Positions 24,648 to 33,470 of a stretch of 64,000 nt of DNA are shown here, piece after piece (the first letter of the stretch is position 1; each line of letters opens with the position of its first letter). Made by a program: the position numbers and the translations under genes. A model generated the notes under the pieces. The model did no database searches. It was not told where the DNA came from and was given only the letters and a program-made list of their open reading frames with translations. The DNA comes from DALYJJ01 sp031969915 (GTDB taxonomy: Bacteria > Acidobacteriota > Terriglobia > Bryobacterales > Bryobacteraceae): NCBI GenBank assembly GCA_031969915.1, contig DALYJJ010000012.1, positions 4,103 through 68,102 of the forward strand, in the 5' to 3' direction.

Positions 24648-26537
24648 ATGACAGCGAAGAGATGGCGAGTCGGGTTCGGCATCCTGGCCGCATTCTGTTT
24701 GTCCGCCTCTCCGGGGCTGGCGGGCGATCCGGTGCGTCTGAACGGCAGCCTGGTGGGTTTCGTGAGCAACGCGTCGGGCGTCGCGCAGATGGGGGCCACG
24801 GTCCTGCTCTACAATCGGGCGGAGCGGCTGGTGGCGCGGGCACTGACCAACGAAAAAGGGGCCTTCGGCTTCGAGAACCTCTCTCCGGACAGCTATTCGC
24901 TGCGCGTGACGCTGAGCAGTTTCGTGCCGGCGTTCAAACAAGGCATTCTGGTGCAGCCGGGCATGCGCAGTTTCCTGGCGATCAATCTGGCGGGTGTGCT
25001 GAGTTCGATCGAGCTGGTGTATTCGGCGCCGGGGCAGGCGTCGATCATGAGCGACGACTGGAAGTGGGTGCTGCGGAGCAACGTATCGACGCGATCGATT
25101 CTGCGCCTCCGGCCGGTCAAGATCGATCAGCACGACGCGACGGTGCGCCCGTCGGAGCGGCATGAATCGAGCGCGTTTTCGGCGACCCGCGGGGTGGTGA
25201 AGGTATCGGCGGGGGACCAGGGGGCGAGTTCGGCGCTGGGCAACGAGACGGACCTGGGGACGGCCTTCGCGCTGGCGACCTCGGTCTACGGCGCGAACCG
25301 GATTCAGGTGACGGGGAACCTGGGGTATGGTTCGAGCGCCGGTGTTCCGGCGGCCGGGTTCAGCACGCGGTTCAGCCGGACCGACCTGGGCGCGGTGAGT
25401 CCGGAAGTGCAGCTCACGATGCGGCAGGTCTACCTGCCGGCGCGGGCGGGAGCGGCGTTTCTGGGCAAGAACGGCGGGCCGGCGCTGCGCACGATGGCGG
25501 CGACGGTACAGGACGAGTTGCGGATCAACGACGCGTTGCGGCTGGAATACGGGGCCACGCTGGAGTCAGTGTCCTACCTGGAGCGCCTGAATTTCTTCAG
25601 TCCGTTTGCCCGCGCGACGTACGACCTGGGCAAGACGACGTCATTCCAGCTCGCATACAGCTCGGGAGCGCCGCCGCTGGAGTTTCTGATTTCCCGGCAG
25701 GGCCCGGATGCGCGGCTTCAGCAGGACCTGCACGCGCTGGCGCTGTTCCCGCGGGTTTCGCTGCGGAATGGGCGGGCGCAGGTGCAGCGGTCGGACAATT
25801 TCGAATTCGGGGTTCGCCAGAAGGCGGGACGGCGGAGCTTCAGCGCGAGCGTCTTCCAGGAGAACCTGTCGAACGCGGCGATGTTGCTGTCCGGTTCGGA
25901 GGGTGTGGTAGGGGCTTCGGACCTGTTGCCCGACATCGGCTCACGGAGTTCGATCTTCAACATCGGTTCGTTCCGCAGCCGCGGATTCATGGCCAGCGTG
26001 GCCGAGGAGTTCGGCGACACGTTTTCGGTGGCATTGGCTTACGGTCTGGGAGGGGTGTTGACGGCAGGGCAGGGCGCACTGGCGGGCGCCACTCCGGACG
26101 AACTGCGGGGCATGGTGCGGGCGGCGCAGCGCCACTGGGCGAGCGCGACGAGCGTGTAGAAGAACATCACCTTGGCGCCGGTCGGCCACTCGCGCGCATC
26201 CGACACGAGCANNNNNNNNNNGGCGAGCGCGCGGGTCTCGGGCACGGTGCCGGGGGCGGGGACGCGCCTGACGGCCAGTTACCTGTGGACGGACTATCGC
26301 TCGCTGACGCCGGTACACGCCTACATGACGCAGAGCTACGTACCGCTCACGGGGTTGAACGTGAGCGTGCGCCAGCCCATCCCGCGCCCGAGCGGCATCC
26401 CCGGCCGGCTGGAAGCGTCGGCGGAATTTCGCAATCTTCTGGCGCAGGGATATCTTCCGCTCTCCTCCGATGCCCGCCGCCTGCTGCTGATTCAAAGCCC
26501 GCGCGCGATGCGCGGCGGCCTCAGCTTCATCTTCTAG
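24648..26537 (+). CDS. Carboxypeptidase-regulatory-like outer-membrane beta-barrel protein, interrupted by a scaffold gap
   Basis: Start ATG 24648 with GGGAGGACGAGAAGG upstream and a signal peptide (FGILAAFCLSASPGLAG). Residues 25-120 are a CarboxypepD_reg-like Ig fold (GSLVGFVSNASGVAQMGATV, NEKGAFGFENLSPDSYSLRV). The rest is a barrel-like beta repeat, without an obvious TonB plug, ending in GGLSFIF with a terminal aromatic. The frame is broken only by the artefact at 26148-26231. Joining 26147 to 26232 gives a 601-residue protein in one frame. It is probably an outer-membrane partner of the GWxTD protein; that link is inference. Confidence 0.75.
26148..26231. other. Scaffold join artefact with 10-N gap
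   Basis: The ten bases GGCGAGCGCG occur at 26138-26147 and again right after the Ns at 26222-26231. Between them are 64 nt that read on the other strand as a membrane-protein segment (FFYTLVALAQWR type), plus ten Ns (26212-26221). Removing 26148-26231 restores the open frame. The contig end is therefore chimeric and the true gap length is negative. Confidence 0.85.
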
Positions 26538-26577
26538 GCTGCGCGGCCCCGCCCGCGCCTATGGTAGCCTCCAACCA

Positions 26578-26982
26578 ATGGGAGACCGTCGTTTGCAGGA
26601 TGTGGGAGGTACGCCGGGCGGACTGGGCGAATTCCTGATCGGGCTGATGATGGCCTGCGCGGGGGCGTATCTGGTGACCAACCAGGTTTACGTGGAAAGC
26701 TCCTACTGGAATTTCTTCGGGGCGAACACGTTCGGAATCACGCTGATTCCGTTTCTGGCCGGGGTGGCCTTTCTGTTCTGGAACGGGCGGAGCATTCCCG
26801 GGTGGCTGTTGACGCTGGCCGGGGCGATCTTCATCCTCACCGGCATTCTGCTCAACCTGCAGATCTACTTCCGCCCCGCGACGCTGTTCCACACGCTGAT
26901 CATGCTGATCCTGCTGGTGGGCGGCCTGGCGCTGATCGCGCGCTCGCTGCGGCCGCATCGTTCACCGGCCTCCGAATCGTGA
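26578..26982 (+). CDS. Small integral membrane protein
   Basis: 134 residues with four hydrophobic helices (about 16-34, 50-68, 73-92, 105-124). A short soluble N terminus (MGDRRLQDVGGTPGGLG) and a basic C terminus (RSLRPHRSPASES) suggest both ends are in the cytoplasm. No known motif. It overlaps a possible GTG start of the ABC ATPase by 4 nt, so the two may be coupled. Confidence 0.7.
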   Translation: MGDRRLQDVGGTPGGLGEFLIGLMMACAGAYLVTNQVYVESSYWNFFGANTFGITLIPFLAGVAFLFWNGRSIPGWLLTLAGAIFILTGILLNLQIYFRPATLFHTLIMLILLVGGLALIARSLRPHRSPASES

Positions 26983-27005
26983 CACGAACCGTTTCCGCGC
27001 CCCAC

Positions 27006-27785
27006 ATGCCGTCCACTCTCATCGCCTGGAATAACGTCTCCGTGATGCGCGGCGAGAAGCTCGCGCTCGACGGGGTGACTCTGCGCATCGGCGCGGGCGA
27101 GCACGTCGCCATCGTCGGCCCCAATGGGTGCGGGAAATCGACGCTGGTGAAGACCATAACTCGGGAGTTATATCCGCTGGCGCGCCCGGGCTCCTCGCTT
27201 TCCATTCTCGGCCGCGCGGATTGGAACATCTTCGAGCTGCGCGACGCGTTGGGCATCGTGTCGAACGACCTGATGGCCCAGTGCACGCGCGACGTGAAGG
27301 GACTGGAACTGGTGGTCTCCGGCTTCTTTTCGAGCATCGGCATCTGGCCCAACCACGAGGTGACGGGGGAGATGGAATCCCGCGCCTGGGAAGCTCTCCA
27401 CCGGTTGGAAGCCGGTTATCTGGCGGACCGGTACACGGACGAGATGTCTTCGGGCGAAGCGCGCCGGCTGCTCATCGCGCGGGCGCTGGTGCACCGGCCG
27501 CGGGCGATTCTGTTCGACGAGCCGAGCAATTCACTGGACCTCTTTGCGCAGGCCGAACTTCGCGGTTCGCTGCGGAAGCTGGCCGCCGAAGGCGTGGGCA
27601 TCGTGCTGGTGACGCACCATCTCTCGGATATCATTCCGGAGATCGACCGGGTGGTGATGATGAAGTCCGGGCGGATCGCGGCGGACCTGGCGAAGGAGGA
27701 AGCGTTGACCGAAGAGCGGCTGAGCGGCCTATTCGGCACGCCGGTGAGCCTGGTTCGGAAGGACGGCGCCTATCACGCCTGGTAG
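27006..27785 (+). CDS. ABC transporter ATP-binding protein
   Basis: 259 residues from ATG 27006; GTG 26979 overlapping the upstream stop is the alternative. Walker A GPNGCGKSTLVK, signature MSSGEARRLLIARAL (variant of LSGGQ), Walker B AILFDEPSNSLD, His switch VLVTHHLSDIIPEID. The sequence around the signature resembles the ModF/cobalt-type single ATPases. No permease is adjacent, except that the small four-helix protein just upstream could serve as membrane partner. Confidence 0.85.
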   Translation: MPSTLIAWNNVSVMRGEKLALDGVTLRIGAGEHVAIVGPNGCGKSTLVKTITRELYPLARPGSSLSILGRADWNIFELRDALGIVSNDLMAQCTRDVKGLELVVSGFFSSIGIWPNHEVTGEMESRAWEALHRLEAGYLADRYTDEMSSGEARRLLIARALVHRPRAILFDEPSNSLDLFAQAELRGSLRKLAAEGVGIVLVTHHLSDIIPEIDRVVMMKSGRIAADLAKEEALTEERLSGLFGTPVSLVRKDGAYHAW

Positions 27786-27788
27786 CGG

Positions 27789-29093
27789 CTACCAGCGCGG
27801 CAGGACGCGCTTCCAGTTGGGATCGACGTGGCGGCGCATTTCCGCTTCGTCATCGCGCTTGCGGTAGGGCAGCTTGTCATAGCGCTCGCGGAGGCGCGCC
27901 AACTGGTCGCGGTCGAGACTGACGCCGAGGCCGGGCTTATCGGGAACGGGCACGGCGCCGTTGACGAACGGGATGCGGCCGCCCTCGACCACTTCGTCGC
28001 GGCCGGTCTGCCAGGGATAGTGGGTATCGCAGGCGAAGGTCAGCCTGGGCGCGGCAGCCGCGGCGTGGGTCATGATCATCAGGCTGACGCCCAGGTGATT
28101 GTTGGAGTGCATGGAGAGGCCGAACCCCAACAGTTCGCAGGAGTGCGAGAGCTGCTGGAGGGCGCGCACGCCGCCCCAATAGTGAGGATCGGAGAGCACG
28201 ATCTGCACGGCGTCCTTGCGCCGGGCCTCGGGCAGATGGGCGAAGCAGGTGACGGCGACATTACTCGCCAGGGGGGTTTCGTTGCCCTCGGCCAACAGCC
28301 GGCGCCGCACCTCCGCCATCCCGTCCATGCCGGGCGCGGGGTCTTCGAGGTAGCCGCCGAGGGAGAGTTCTTCCTGGAGCGAGCGGCCGACATGGACGGA
28401 CGTTTCCACGCTCCAGGCGCAATTGGGATCGATGCGCAGCGGATACCGGGCGCCGAATTCAGCGCGCAGGGCGCGGATGGCGGCGATCTCTTCTTCCGGT
28501 TCGAGCACACCGGCCTTCAGCTTGATCTCGCGGAAGCCGTACACCTCGACCATGCGGCGGGCCTGGCGGACGATGGACTTCGGATCGAGGCACTCGCCAT
28601 ATTCGTCCTCGCGCCGGTCGCCGTCCAAGCCGCCGCCGCCGGCGTGCTTGTAGAACAGGTAGGCCGAGTAGGGCACGGCATCGCGGGCCCGGCCGCCCAC
28701 GACGTCGCAAAGCGGTTTCTTGAGGGCTTTGCCGATGATGTCCAGACAGGCCACTTCCAGGGCAGCGAAGCTGCGGGTGTGGACGTCCATCGGGTTTTCG
28801 CCGGGGACCAGCCAGGTTTGGGAGCGCTCGGAGGCATCGGCCGCGCGTGCGTTCAGGTCGAGCCAGAGCCGGGTGAGTTGGAAGGGGTCCATTCCGAGGA
28901 CGCGGGGGCGCAACGCTTCGAGCGCGGCCAGCGGGCGGTCTCCGCCGTAAGTCTCGCTGATCCCGGTGATGCCCTCGTCGGTCTCGAGTTCGACGATGGT
29001 TCGAAGCGCATAGGGCGCGTGAAGACCGTAGGAGCTTCGGAGGGGAGGGTCGGCCACCGCAATGGGGTGCAGCTTCATGCCGCTGATGCGCAT
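27789..29093 (-). CDS. Enolase-superfamily sugar-acid dehydratase (glucarate dehydratase-like)
   Basis: 434 residues. KxK base motif Lys191/Lys193 (REIKLKAGV), metal ligands Asp222 (RIDPNCAW), Glu250 (YLEDP) and a third near NVAV 278-281, and the Asp302/His329 dyad (LSDPHYWGG, LSMHSNNHLGVS). These fit glucarate dehydratase, which makes 5-keto-4-deoxyglucarate. TAAGCT lies 7 nt before the ATG. No other sugar-acid gene is nearby, so the exact substrate is open. Confidence 0.85.
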   Translation of the reverse strand: MRISGMKLHPIAVADPPLRSSYGLHAPYALRTIVELETDEGITGISETYGGDRPLAALEALRPRVLGMDPFQLTRLWLDLNARAADASERSQTWLVPGENPMDVHTRSFAALEVACLDIIGKALKKPLCDVVGGRARDAVPYSAYLFYKHAGGGGLDGDRREDEYGECLDPKSIVRQARRMVEVYGFREIKLKAGVLEPEEEIAAIRALRAEFGARYPLRIDPNCAWSVETSVHVGRSLQEELSLGGYLEDPAPGMDGMAEVRRRLLAEGNETPLASNVAVTCFAHLPEARRKDAVQIVLSDPHYWGGVRALQQLSHSCELLGFGLSMHSNNHLGVSLMIMTHAAAAAPRLTFACDTHYPWQTGRDEVVEGGRIPFVNGAVPVPDKPGLGVSLDRDQLARLRERYDKLPYRKRDDEAEMRRHVDPNWKRVLPRW

Positions 29094-29123
29094 GGCCGAT
29101 AGCTTATCGAATCGAAGAGCGGG

Positions 29124-29258
29124 CTACTTGCGCATGCCGCGGCGACGGTTCCGCACACGGCTCTGGCGCAGCTTCAGTTTCTTGCGCTTCGGCTTGCTGA
29201 TGATGAAGGTGCCGCTACCGAGGTATTCGGCCTTGAAAAGCTTTTCGTTGTCCGCCAC
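29124..29258 (-). CDS. 44-residue very basic protein, possibly ribosome-associated
   Basis: Starts at GTG 29258 after AGGAGAATCGCA, a strong Shine-Dalgarno. Sequence begins ADNEKLFKAEYLGSGTFIIS, then KPKRKKLKLRQSRVRNRRRG and MRK. About 17 Lys/Arg in 44 residues, with an extended basic tail like small ribosomal proteins or RNA-binding peptides. It has its own stop and a good initiation site, so it is a real small gene. I do not recognise a named family. Confidence 0.7.
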   Translation of the reverse strand: MADNEKLFKAEYLGSGTFIISKPKRKKLKLRQSRVRNRRRGMRK

Positions 29259-29338
29259 TGCGATTCTCCTGAATGTAGATACAAACTCTCATTGTAGCGA
29301 AGCAGAGGCGTGTTCCGCTTTGGCTATTCTGGAAGCAG

Positions 29339-30577
29339 GTGGCCACCGAATCCTCCGCCGTCGCGTCCCGCTGGCAGGACGCCTTCCGCGCACTTCGCCA
29401 TCGCAACTTCCGGCTGTACACGATCGGGATCGTGGTGTCGCAGTCCGGCACATGGATCCAGAGCGTGGCGCAGAGCTGGCTGGTCTACCGGCTCACGGGC
29501 TCGGAGTTTCTGCTGGGCCTGACGTGGTTCTTCACGCACATCCCGGTGCTCGTGCTGGCGCCCGCCGGGGGCCTGGCGGCGGACCGCTGGCCGCGGCGGA
29601 CCATCGTCCTGACCGCGCAGTCCTGCGCCATGGTGCAGGCACTCGCCCTGGCTGCGCTCACGCTGAGCGGCCGGATCGAACTCTGGCACGTGATGACGCT
29701 GGCCTTGCTGCTGGGCGTGATCAACGCGTTCGACATACCGGGGCGGCAGTCCCTGTTCGTTGAACTGGTGGGGCGCGAGGAGCTGCTGAACGCGATCTCG
29801 CTCAACTCGGCGGCGTTCAACCTGGCGCGCATCGGCGGACCCGCGATCGCCGGACTGCTGATTGCGGCGCTGGGCGAAGGCTGGTGTTTCCTGGTGAACG
29901 GCGTTAGCTTCACGGTGGTGATCGTGTGCCTGGCAGCGATGCGTTTGCCGCCTCCGGAGCGGCCTGCCGATGGGGCGGCGGCGGCGCGCCTGGGCGAAGG
30001 CTTCCTGTATGCGCACCGCACGCCGGCCATCCGCGCGCTGCTGGCGATGAGCGGGGCGGTGAATTTGAGCGGCGCGCCGGGGGTGGCGCTGGCGCCTTTT
30101 TTCGCGGACGGCATTTTCCAACGCGGCTCAGTCGGCTACGGCGTACTGACGGGCGCGCTGGGACTGGGTGCGGTGGCGGGCGTGCTGAGCCTGGCGCGCC
30201 GGCGGGGCGTGGAGGGGCTGCCGGGGGTGATCGTCACGAGTTCGGTGCTGATGGGCGGGGCGCTGGTGTGTTTCGCGTGGGCGCCGTCCTACTGGATTCT
30301 GCTGGCCACGATGCCGCTCATCGGGTTCGGCGTGTTCCGGCAGAACGCCTCAGCGAACACGCTGATCCAGACGCTGGTTCCGGATGCCTACCGTGGACGG
30401 GTGATGGCTCTGTATTCGATGATGGTGATTGGGTTCCTGCCCCTGGGCAGTCTCGCCGCGGGCACGCTGGCCGAGCAGATCGGGGCGCGATGGACCGTTT
30501 TCCTGGGAGGGGTTTTGTGTCTGGGCGCCGCGGCGGTTTTCCGGTTCTTGCAGCCTCCGTTCTCGTCTTCCCGCTAG
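29339..30577 (+). CDS. MFS transporter (EntS-like)
   Basis: 412 residues from GTG 29339, with about 12 hydrophobic helices. Typical EntS/DUF894-group blocks: FRALRHRNFRLYTIGIVVSQ, SGTWIQSVAQSWLVYRLTGS, APAGGLAADRWPRRTIVLTA, IPGRQSLFVELVGREELLNA, VPDAYRGRVMALYSMM. Substrates of this group include siderophores and drugs; here unknown. The 3' end overlaps the next gene by 61 nt. Confidence 0.9.
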   Translation: MATESSAVASRWQDAFRALRHRNFRLYTIGIVVSQSGTWIQSVAQSWLVYRLTGSEFLLGLTWFFTHIPVLVLAPAGGLAADRWPRRTIVLTAQSCAMVQALALAALTLSGRIELWHVMTLALLLGVINAFDIPGRQSLFVELVGREELLNAISLNSAAFNLARIGGPAIAGLLIAALGEGWCFLVNGVSFTVVIVCLAAMRLPPPERPADGAAAARLGEGFLYAHRTPAIRALLAMSGAVNLSGAPGVALAPFFADGIFQRGSVGYGVLTGALGLGAVAGVLSLARRRGVEGLPGVIVTSSVLMGGALVCFAWAPSYWILLATMPLIGFGVFRQNASANTLIQTLVPDAYRGRVMALYSMMVIGFLPLGSLAAGTLAEQIGARWTVFLGGVLCLGAAAVFRFLQPPFSSSR

Positions 30578-31802
30578 GGGCGTTGGGGAACGACCGGTTT
30601 TCGGGCGCCGAGGCGATACTCGGCGACCTGGCGAAGATCACCGGCCTGGCGGTGAAGCGCAAGGTGCCGGCGGACTCGATGAACCGGGAGCGGCTGAAGG
30701 TCTACCTGGAAGAGCGCATCCGCGAGGCCGTGAAGCCGGAGGAGATCCGCGCCGAGGAGGTTACGCTCAAGCGCTTCGGCTTTCTGCCTCCGGAGTTCGA
30801 CCTGAAGACGGCCACCATTGAGCTGCTGACGGAGCAGGCGGCGGCATTCTACGACTTTCGCAAACGCCGGCTCTTCGTGCTGGAACACACCTCAGGACCG
30901 CTGGAGGACAGCGCGTTGGTGCACGAACTGGCGCACGCCCTGGCGGACCAGCATTTCCGGCTGGAGAAGTTCATTGAGGGCGGCGGCAAGAGCGACGACT
31001 CCTCCACCGCGCGCATGGCTGTGATGGAGGGCCAGGCCTCGTGGCTGATGGCGGAGTACACGGCCCGGCGTTCCGGCGGATCGCTCCGCGATTCACCGGC
31101 CGTGCTGGAGGCGCTGACCAACCCGGGCGCGCTGGGCGGAGAGTTTCCGGTGTTCTCGAAGGCGCCGCTTTACCTGCGCGAAACGCTGCTGTTTCCGTAT
31201 ACGCGGGGCACGGCGTTCCAACACGCGGTTTATCTGCGGCTGGGGCCGGCGGCGTTTGCCGAGGTGTTCCGGCGGCCGCCGGCAACCACGCAGCAGGTGC
31301 TGCATCCGGAGCTGTACTTCGAGCGGCGGGAGCCGGCGCGGCCCGCGTTGCCGGAGGCGCCCACGAGGGGGTGGCGGGAACTCGCCGCCGGAACGGTGGG
31401 CGAACTGGATCACGCGATTCTGCTCCGGCAGTACGCGAGCGCGGCGGAGACGGCGCGTTCAACCAGACCTTCATGGCCGGCAAGGAATACGCCGAGTGGG
31501 TGGGGAGGCATGCGGCGGAGGCGGCGCGGCTGGCGCCGGAATGGCGCGGAGGCCGGTATCGCGTGCTGGAAAGCAAAGGCGGGGCCACCGCTTTGCTGTA
31601 CGCCTCCGAATGGGCGACGCCGGAGACGGCCGGCGCGTTCTTCGCGTTCTACCGGCGGCTGCTGTTGGGAAAGTGGAAGGCGGTGACCTTCGAACAGGAG
31701 GAAGCCCACCGGCTTGCGGGTAGCGGCAGCGGGGGGCCGTTCGTGGTGGAGTGGAACGGCTTGCAGGTGAAAGCCGTCGAAGGAGTGAAGACGGTAAAAT
31801 GA
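30517..31802 (+). pseudogene. HExxH metalloprotease-like exported protein, disrupted by a 71-bp insertion
   Basis: GTG 30517 follows GGGAGGGG and starts a signal peptide (SGRRGGFPVLAASVLVFPLG). Zinc motif HELAHALADQHF at residues 136-147, then EGQASWLMAEYTA with a possible third ligand. The frame is lost after QYASAAE (about 31450) and resumes at EAARLAPEWRGGRYRVL in a shifted frame up to 31802. Deleting 71 nt between two 17-bp near-identical repeats restores one frame of about 404 codons. Whether the insertion is biological or an assembly error is not decided. Confidence 0.7.
31441..31528 (+). repeat. Direct repeats bounding a 71-bp frame-breaking insertion
   Basis: GCGGCGGAGACGGCGCG at 31441-31457 and GCGGCGGAGGCGGCGCG at 31512-31528 differ at one base and are 71 nt apart. 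The DNA between them reads FNQTFMAGKEYAEWVG in one frame, which resembles the tail of TctC-type solute-binding proteins and not the host protein. Confidence 0.7.
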
Positions 31803-32395
31803 CAATTGTGCGCAGACTGAGCACTCTTTTCCCCGCGGCCCTGGCCGCTTTGCCCGCGCTGGCGTGGTTGGCCGTCCCGTCGCCCGCGGCGGTGATACCG
31901 CGGCCTTCGCCGGAGCTGGTGATCGAGATGGTGGACGGCAGGAAGGTCTCAGTGGGGCAGTTCAAGGGCAAAGTAGTGGCGCTCGAGATTCTGCTGACCA
32001 CGTGTCCCCATTGCCAGGAAGCCTCGCGCATCATGAACAAGCTGAAGGCCGAGTATGGGCCGAAGGGCTTCGAGGCGCTGGGCGCGGCCATCGACCCCGG
32101 TGCGCGCGAAGCGCTGCCCAACTACATCCGGCAGTTCGGCAGCAACCTGACGATCGGAATCATTCCGCGGGAGAAGGCGTACGAGTTTCTGCAGCAAAGC
32201 GTGATGGTGGGTCTGCAGATGCCGCAACTGGTGTTTATCGACCGCAAGGGGAACATCCGGGCGCAGTACGACGGCCGCTCGCCGTTCTTCATGAACGAAG
32301 AGCGGAACATGCGGCAGCACATTGAGGAGTTGTTGAAGGAAGCGGGCGGCGCGGCGCCGGCGAAGAAGGCGGCCGCGAAGAAGGGTTCGAAGTGA
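31799..32395 (+). CDS. Exported thioredoxin-like (TlpA/AhpC-TSA) protein, paralogue 1
   Basis: 198 residues from ATG 31799, overlapping the stop of the preceding gene. Signal peptide (LFPAALAALPALAWLAVPSP). Redox motif TTCPHCQEASRIM in the TlpA fold (VDGRKVSVGQFKGKVVALEI before it; QMPQLVFIDRKGNIRAQYDG after, with the cis-Pro QMPQ). Ends in APAKKAAAKKGSK. Probably a periplasmic thiol oxidoreductase. Partner specificity unknown. Confidence 0.85.
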   Translation: MTIVRRLSTLFPAALAALPALAWLAVPSPAAVIPRPSPELVIEMVDGRKVSVGQFKGKVVALEILLTTCPHCQEASRIMNKLKAEYGPKGFEALGAAIDPGAREALPNYIRQFGSNLTIGIIPREKAYEFLQQSVMVGLQMPQLVFIDRKGNIRAQYDGRSPFFMNEERNMRQHIEELLKEAGGAAPAKKAAAKKGSK

Positions 32396-32949
32396 TGAAG
32401 ACGCTGCTGCTCACCGTGCTCGCGCTGGCCTGGCCCGCGGCCGGCGCGACGCTTCCGCGCCCCGTGCCGCCGATGTCGATCCCGCTGATCAACGGCCAGA
32501 CGGTGCAACTGGCGGACCTGAAGGGGCGCGTGGTGGCGGTGGAGTTTCTGCTCACCACCTGCCCGGCCTGCCAGCGCTGTTCGGCGACGCTGAACCGCGT
32601 GTACAAGGACCTGGGGCCCAAAGGATTCGACGTGATCGGCGTGGCCACGAATCCGATGGCGCACATGCTGGCGAGCGACTACGTGAAGAAGCTGGGCCTG
32701 ACTTTTCCGGTGGGCTATAACGAGAACCAGGACCAGATCAAGGAGTTCCTGCAGCATCCGCTGATTCAGATCATGAAGGTGCCGCAGTTGATCTTCATCG
32801 ACAAGCAGGGGCAGATCCGGGCGCAGTATTCGGGCATCGACGAGTTCTTCATGAACGAAGAGGCGAACATGCGGGCGCTGGTGGAGAAGCTGCTGGCGGA
32901 GCCGGGCCCGAAGCCGGCGGCGGCGAAGAAGGGCGCGGGAAAGAAGTAG
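32395..32949 (+). CDS. Exported thioredoxin-like (TlpA/AhpC-TSA) protein, paralogue 2
   Basis: 184 residues from ATG 32395, whose A is the last base of the preceding stop. Signal peptide MKTLLLTVLALAWPAAGA. Redox motif TTCPACQRCSATLNRVY, with an extra Cys four residues after the CxxC, then KVPQLIFIDKQGQIRAQYSG. Ends in KPAAAKKGAGKK. It aligns with paralogue 1 along its whole length, so the pair is a tandem duplication with diverged CxxC centre (PH versus PA). Confidence 0.87.
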   Translation: MKTLLLTVLALAWPAAGATLPRPVPPMSIPLINGQTVQLADLKGRVVAVEFLLTTCPACQRCSATLNRVYKDLGPKGFDVIGVATNPMAHMLASDYVKKLGLTFPVGYNENQDQIKEFLQHPLIQIMKVPQLIFIDKQGQIRAQYSGIDEFFMNEEANMRALVEKLLAEPGPKPAAAKKGAGKK

Positions 32950-33027
32950 GGGGGCGCGGCGTGTTCTGGCGTTGTGCCGCCTCACGCGCGCGGCGGCGCT
33001 CCTGCTATGATGCCTATGAGCACCGTG

Positions 33028-33104
33028 CGCCCGTAGCTCAGCCCGGATAGAGCGCTTGCCTCCGGAGCAAGAGGTCAGAGGTTCGAATCCTCTCGGGCGT
33101 ACCA
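33028..33104 (+). tRNA. tRNA-Arg (anticodon CCG)
   Basis: Acceptor GCGCCCG pairs with CGGGCGT; D arm GCTC/GAGC; anticodon stem CTTGC/GCAAG with loop CTCCGGA (anticodon CCG); T arm AGAGG TTCGAAT CCTCT; discriminator A and encoded CCA. TATGAT about 22 nt upstream is a likely -10. A patch of decayed TA genes starts right after it, but I found no copy of the tRNA 3' end downstream that would mark an attachment site. Confidence 0.97.
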
Positions 33105-33254
33105 CCTGCCTCCTCCTTTTCAGTCGCGTGGCCATCTCCCGCTTGGATTCCTTCGAGGGTAAGGGCATAAAGGCTCGATGCGCTGGACTGGGCGTGAGGG
33201 CTGGCCATCATAGAGGTCCCCAGGGCGCTAAACTGGAAACGAGGGATGGATGTC

Positions 33255-33470
33255 ATGGTTCTCAGCGCCAGTGAAGAATCGCTCATCAGGACCGTGCGGA
33301 TGCTGCCCCCGGACGAGGCCAGGAAAGTGCTGGCTTGGGCGCAGCAGCTTTCGGATCTCGGGGCCGGGCGGCCTGTTGAGTGGTCGGATTCCTGGTCGGA
33401 CGACGATCTCCGGGAGGCTACACGCGCATCTCTCGAAAGGTTTGAGCAGCAGGAGCGGGAAGGACGTTGA
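33255..33470 (+). CDS. Antitoxin-like small protein
   Basis: 71 residues from ATG 33255, which has GAGGG 9 nt upstream; ATG 33246 in the same frame is too close to it. Sequence begins MVLSASEESLIRTVRMLPPD, then ARKVLAWAQQLSDLG and an acidic tail. Helical, DUF2281-like. The stop overlaps the TTG of a MazF stub, so this is an antitoxin whose toxin has been cut. Confidence 0.65.
   Translation: MVLSASEESLIRTVRMLPPDEARKVLAWAQQLSDLGAGRPVEWSDSWSDDDLREATRASLERFEQQEREGR

Noticed and set aside
23121..25163. 680-codon minus-strand open frame opposite the GWxTD and barrel genes
   Set aside because: Spans two real plus-strand genes and the gap between them; Arg/His-rich shadow without motifs.
26160..26211. 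Membrane-protein fragment on the minus strand before gap 1
   Set aside because: Looks like real coding sequence but from another locus; explained as a chimeric contig tail, not a gene here.
29926..30516. Upstream extension of the metalloprotease-like frame inside the MFS gene
   Set aside because: No signal peptide or family similarity before GTG 30517, and the MFS frame is the real coding frame there.
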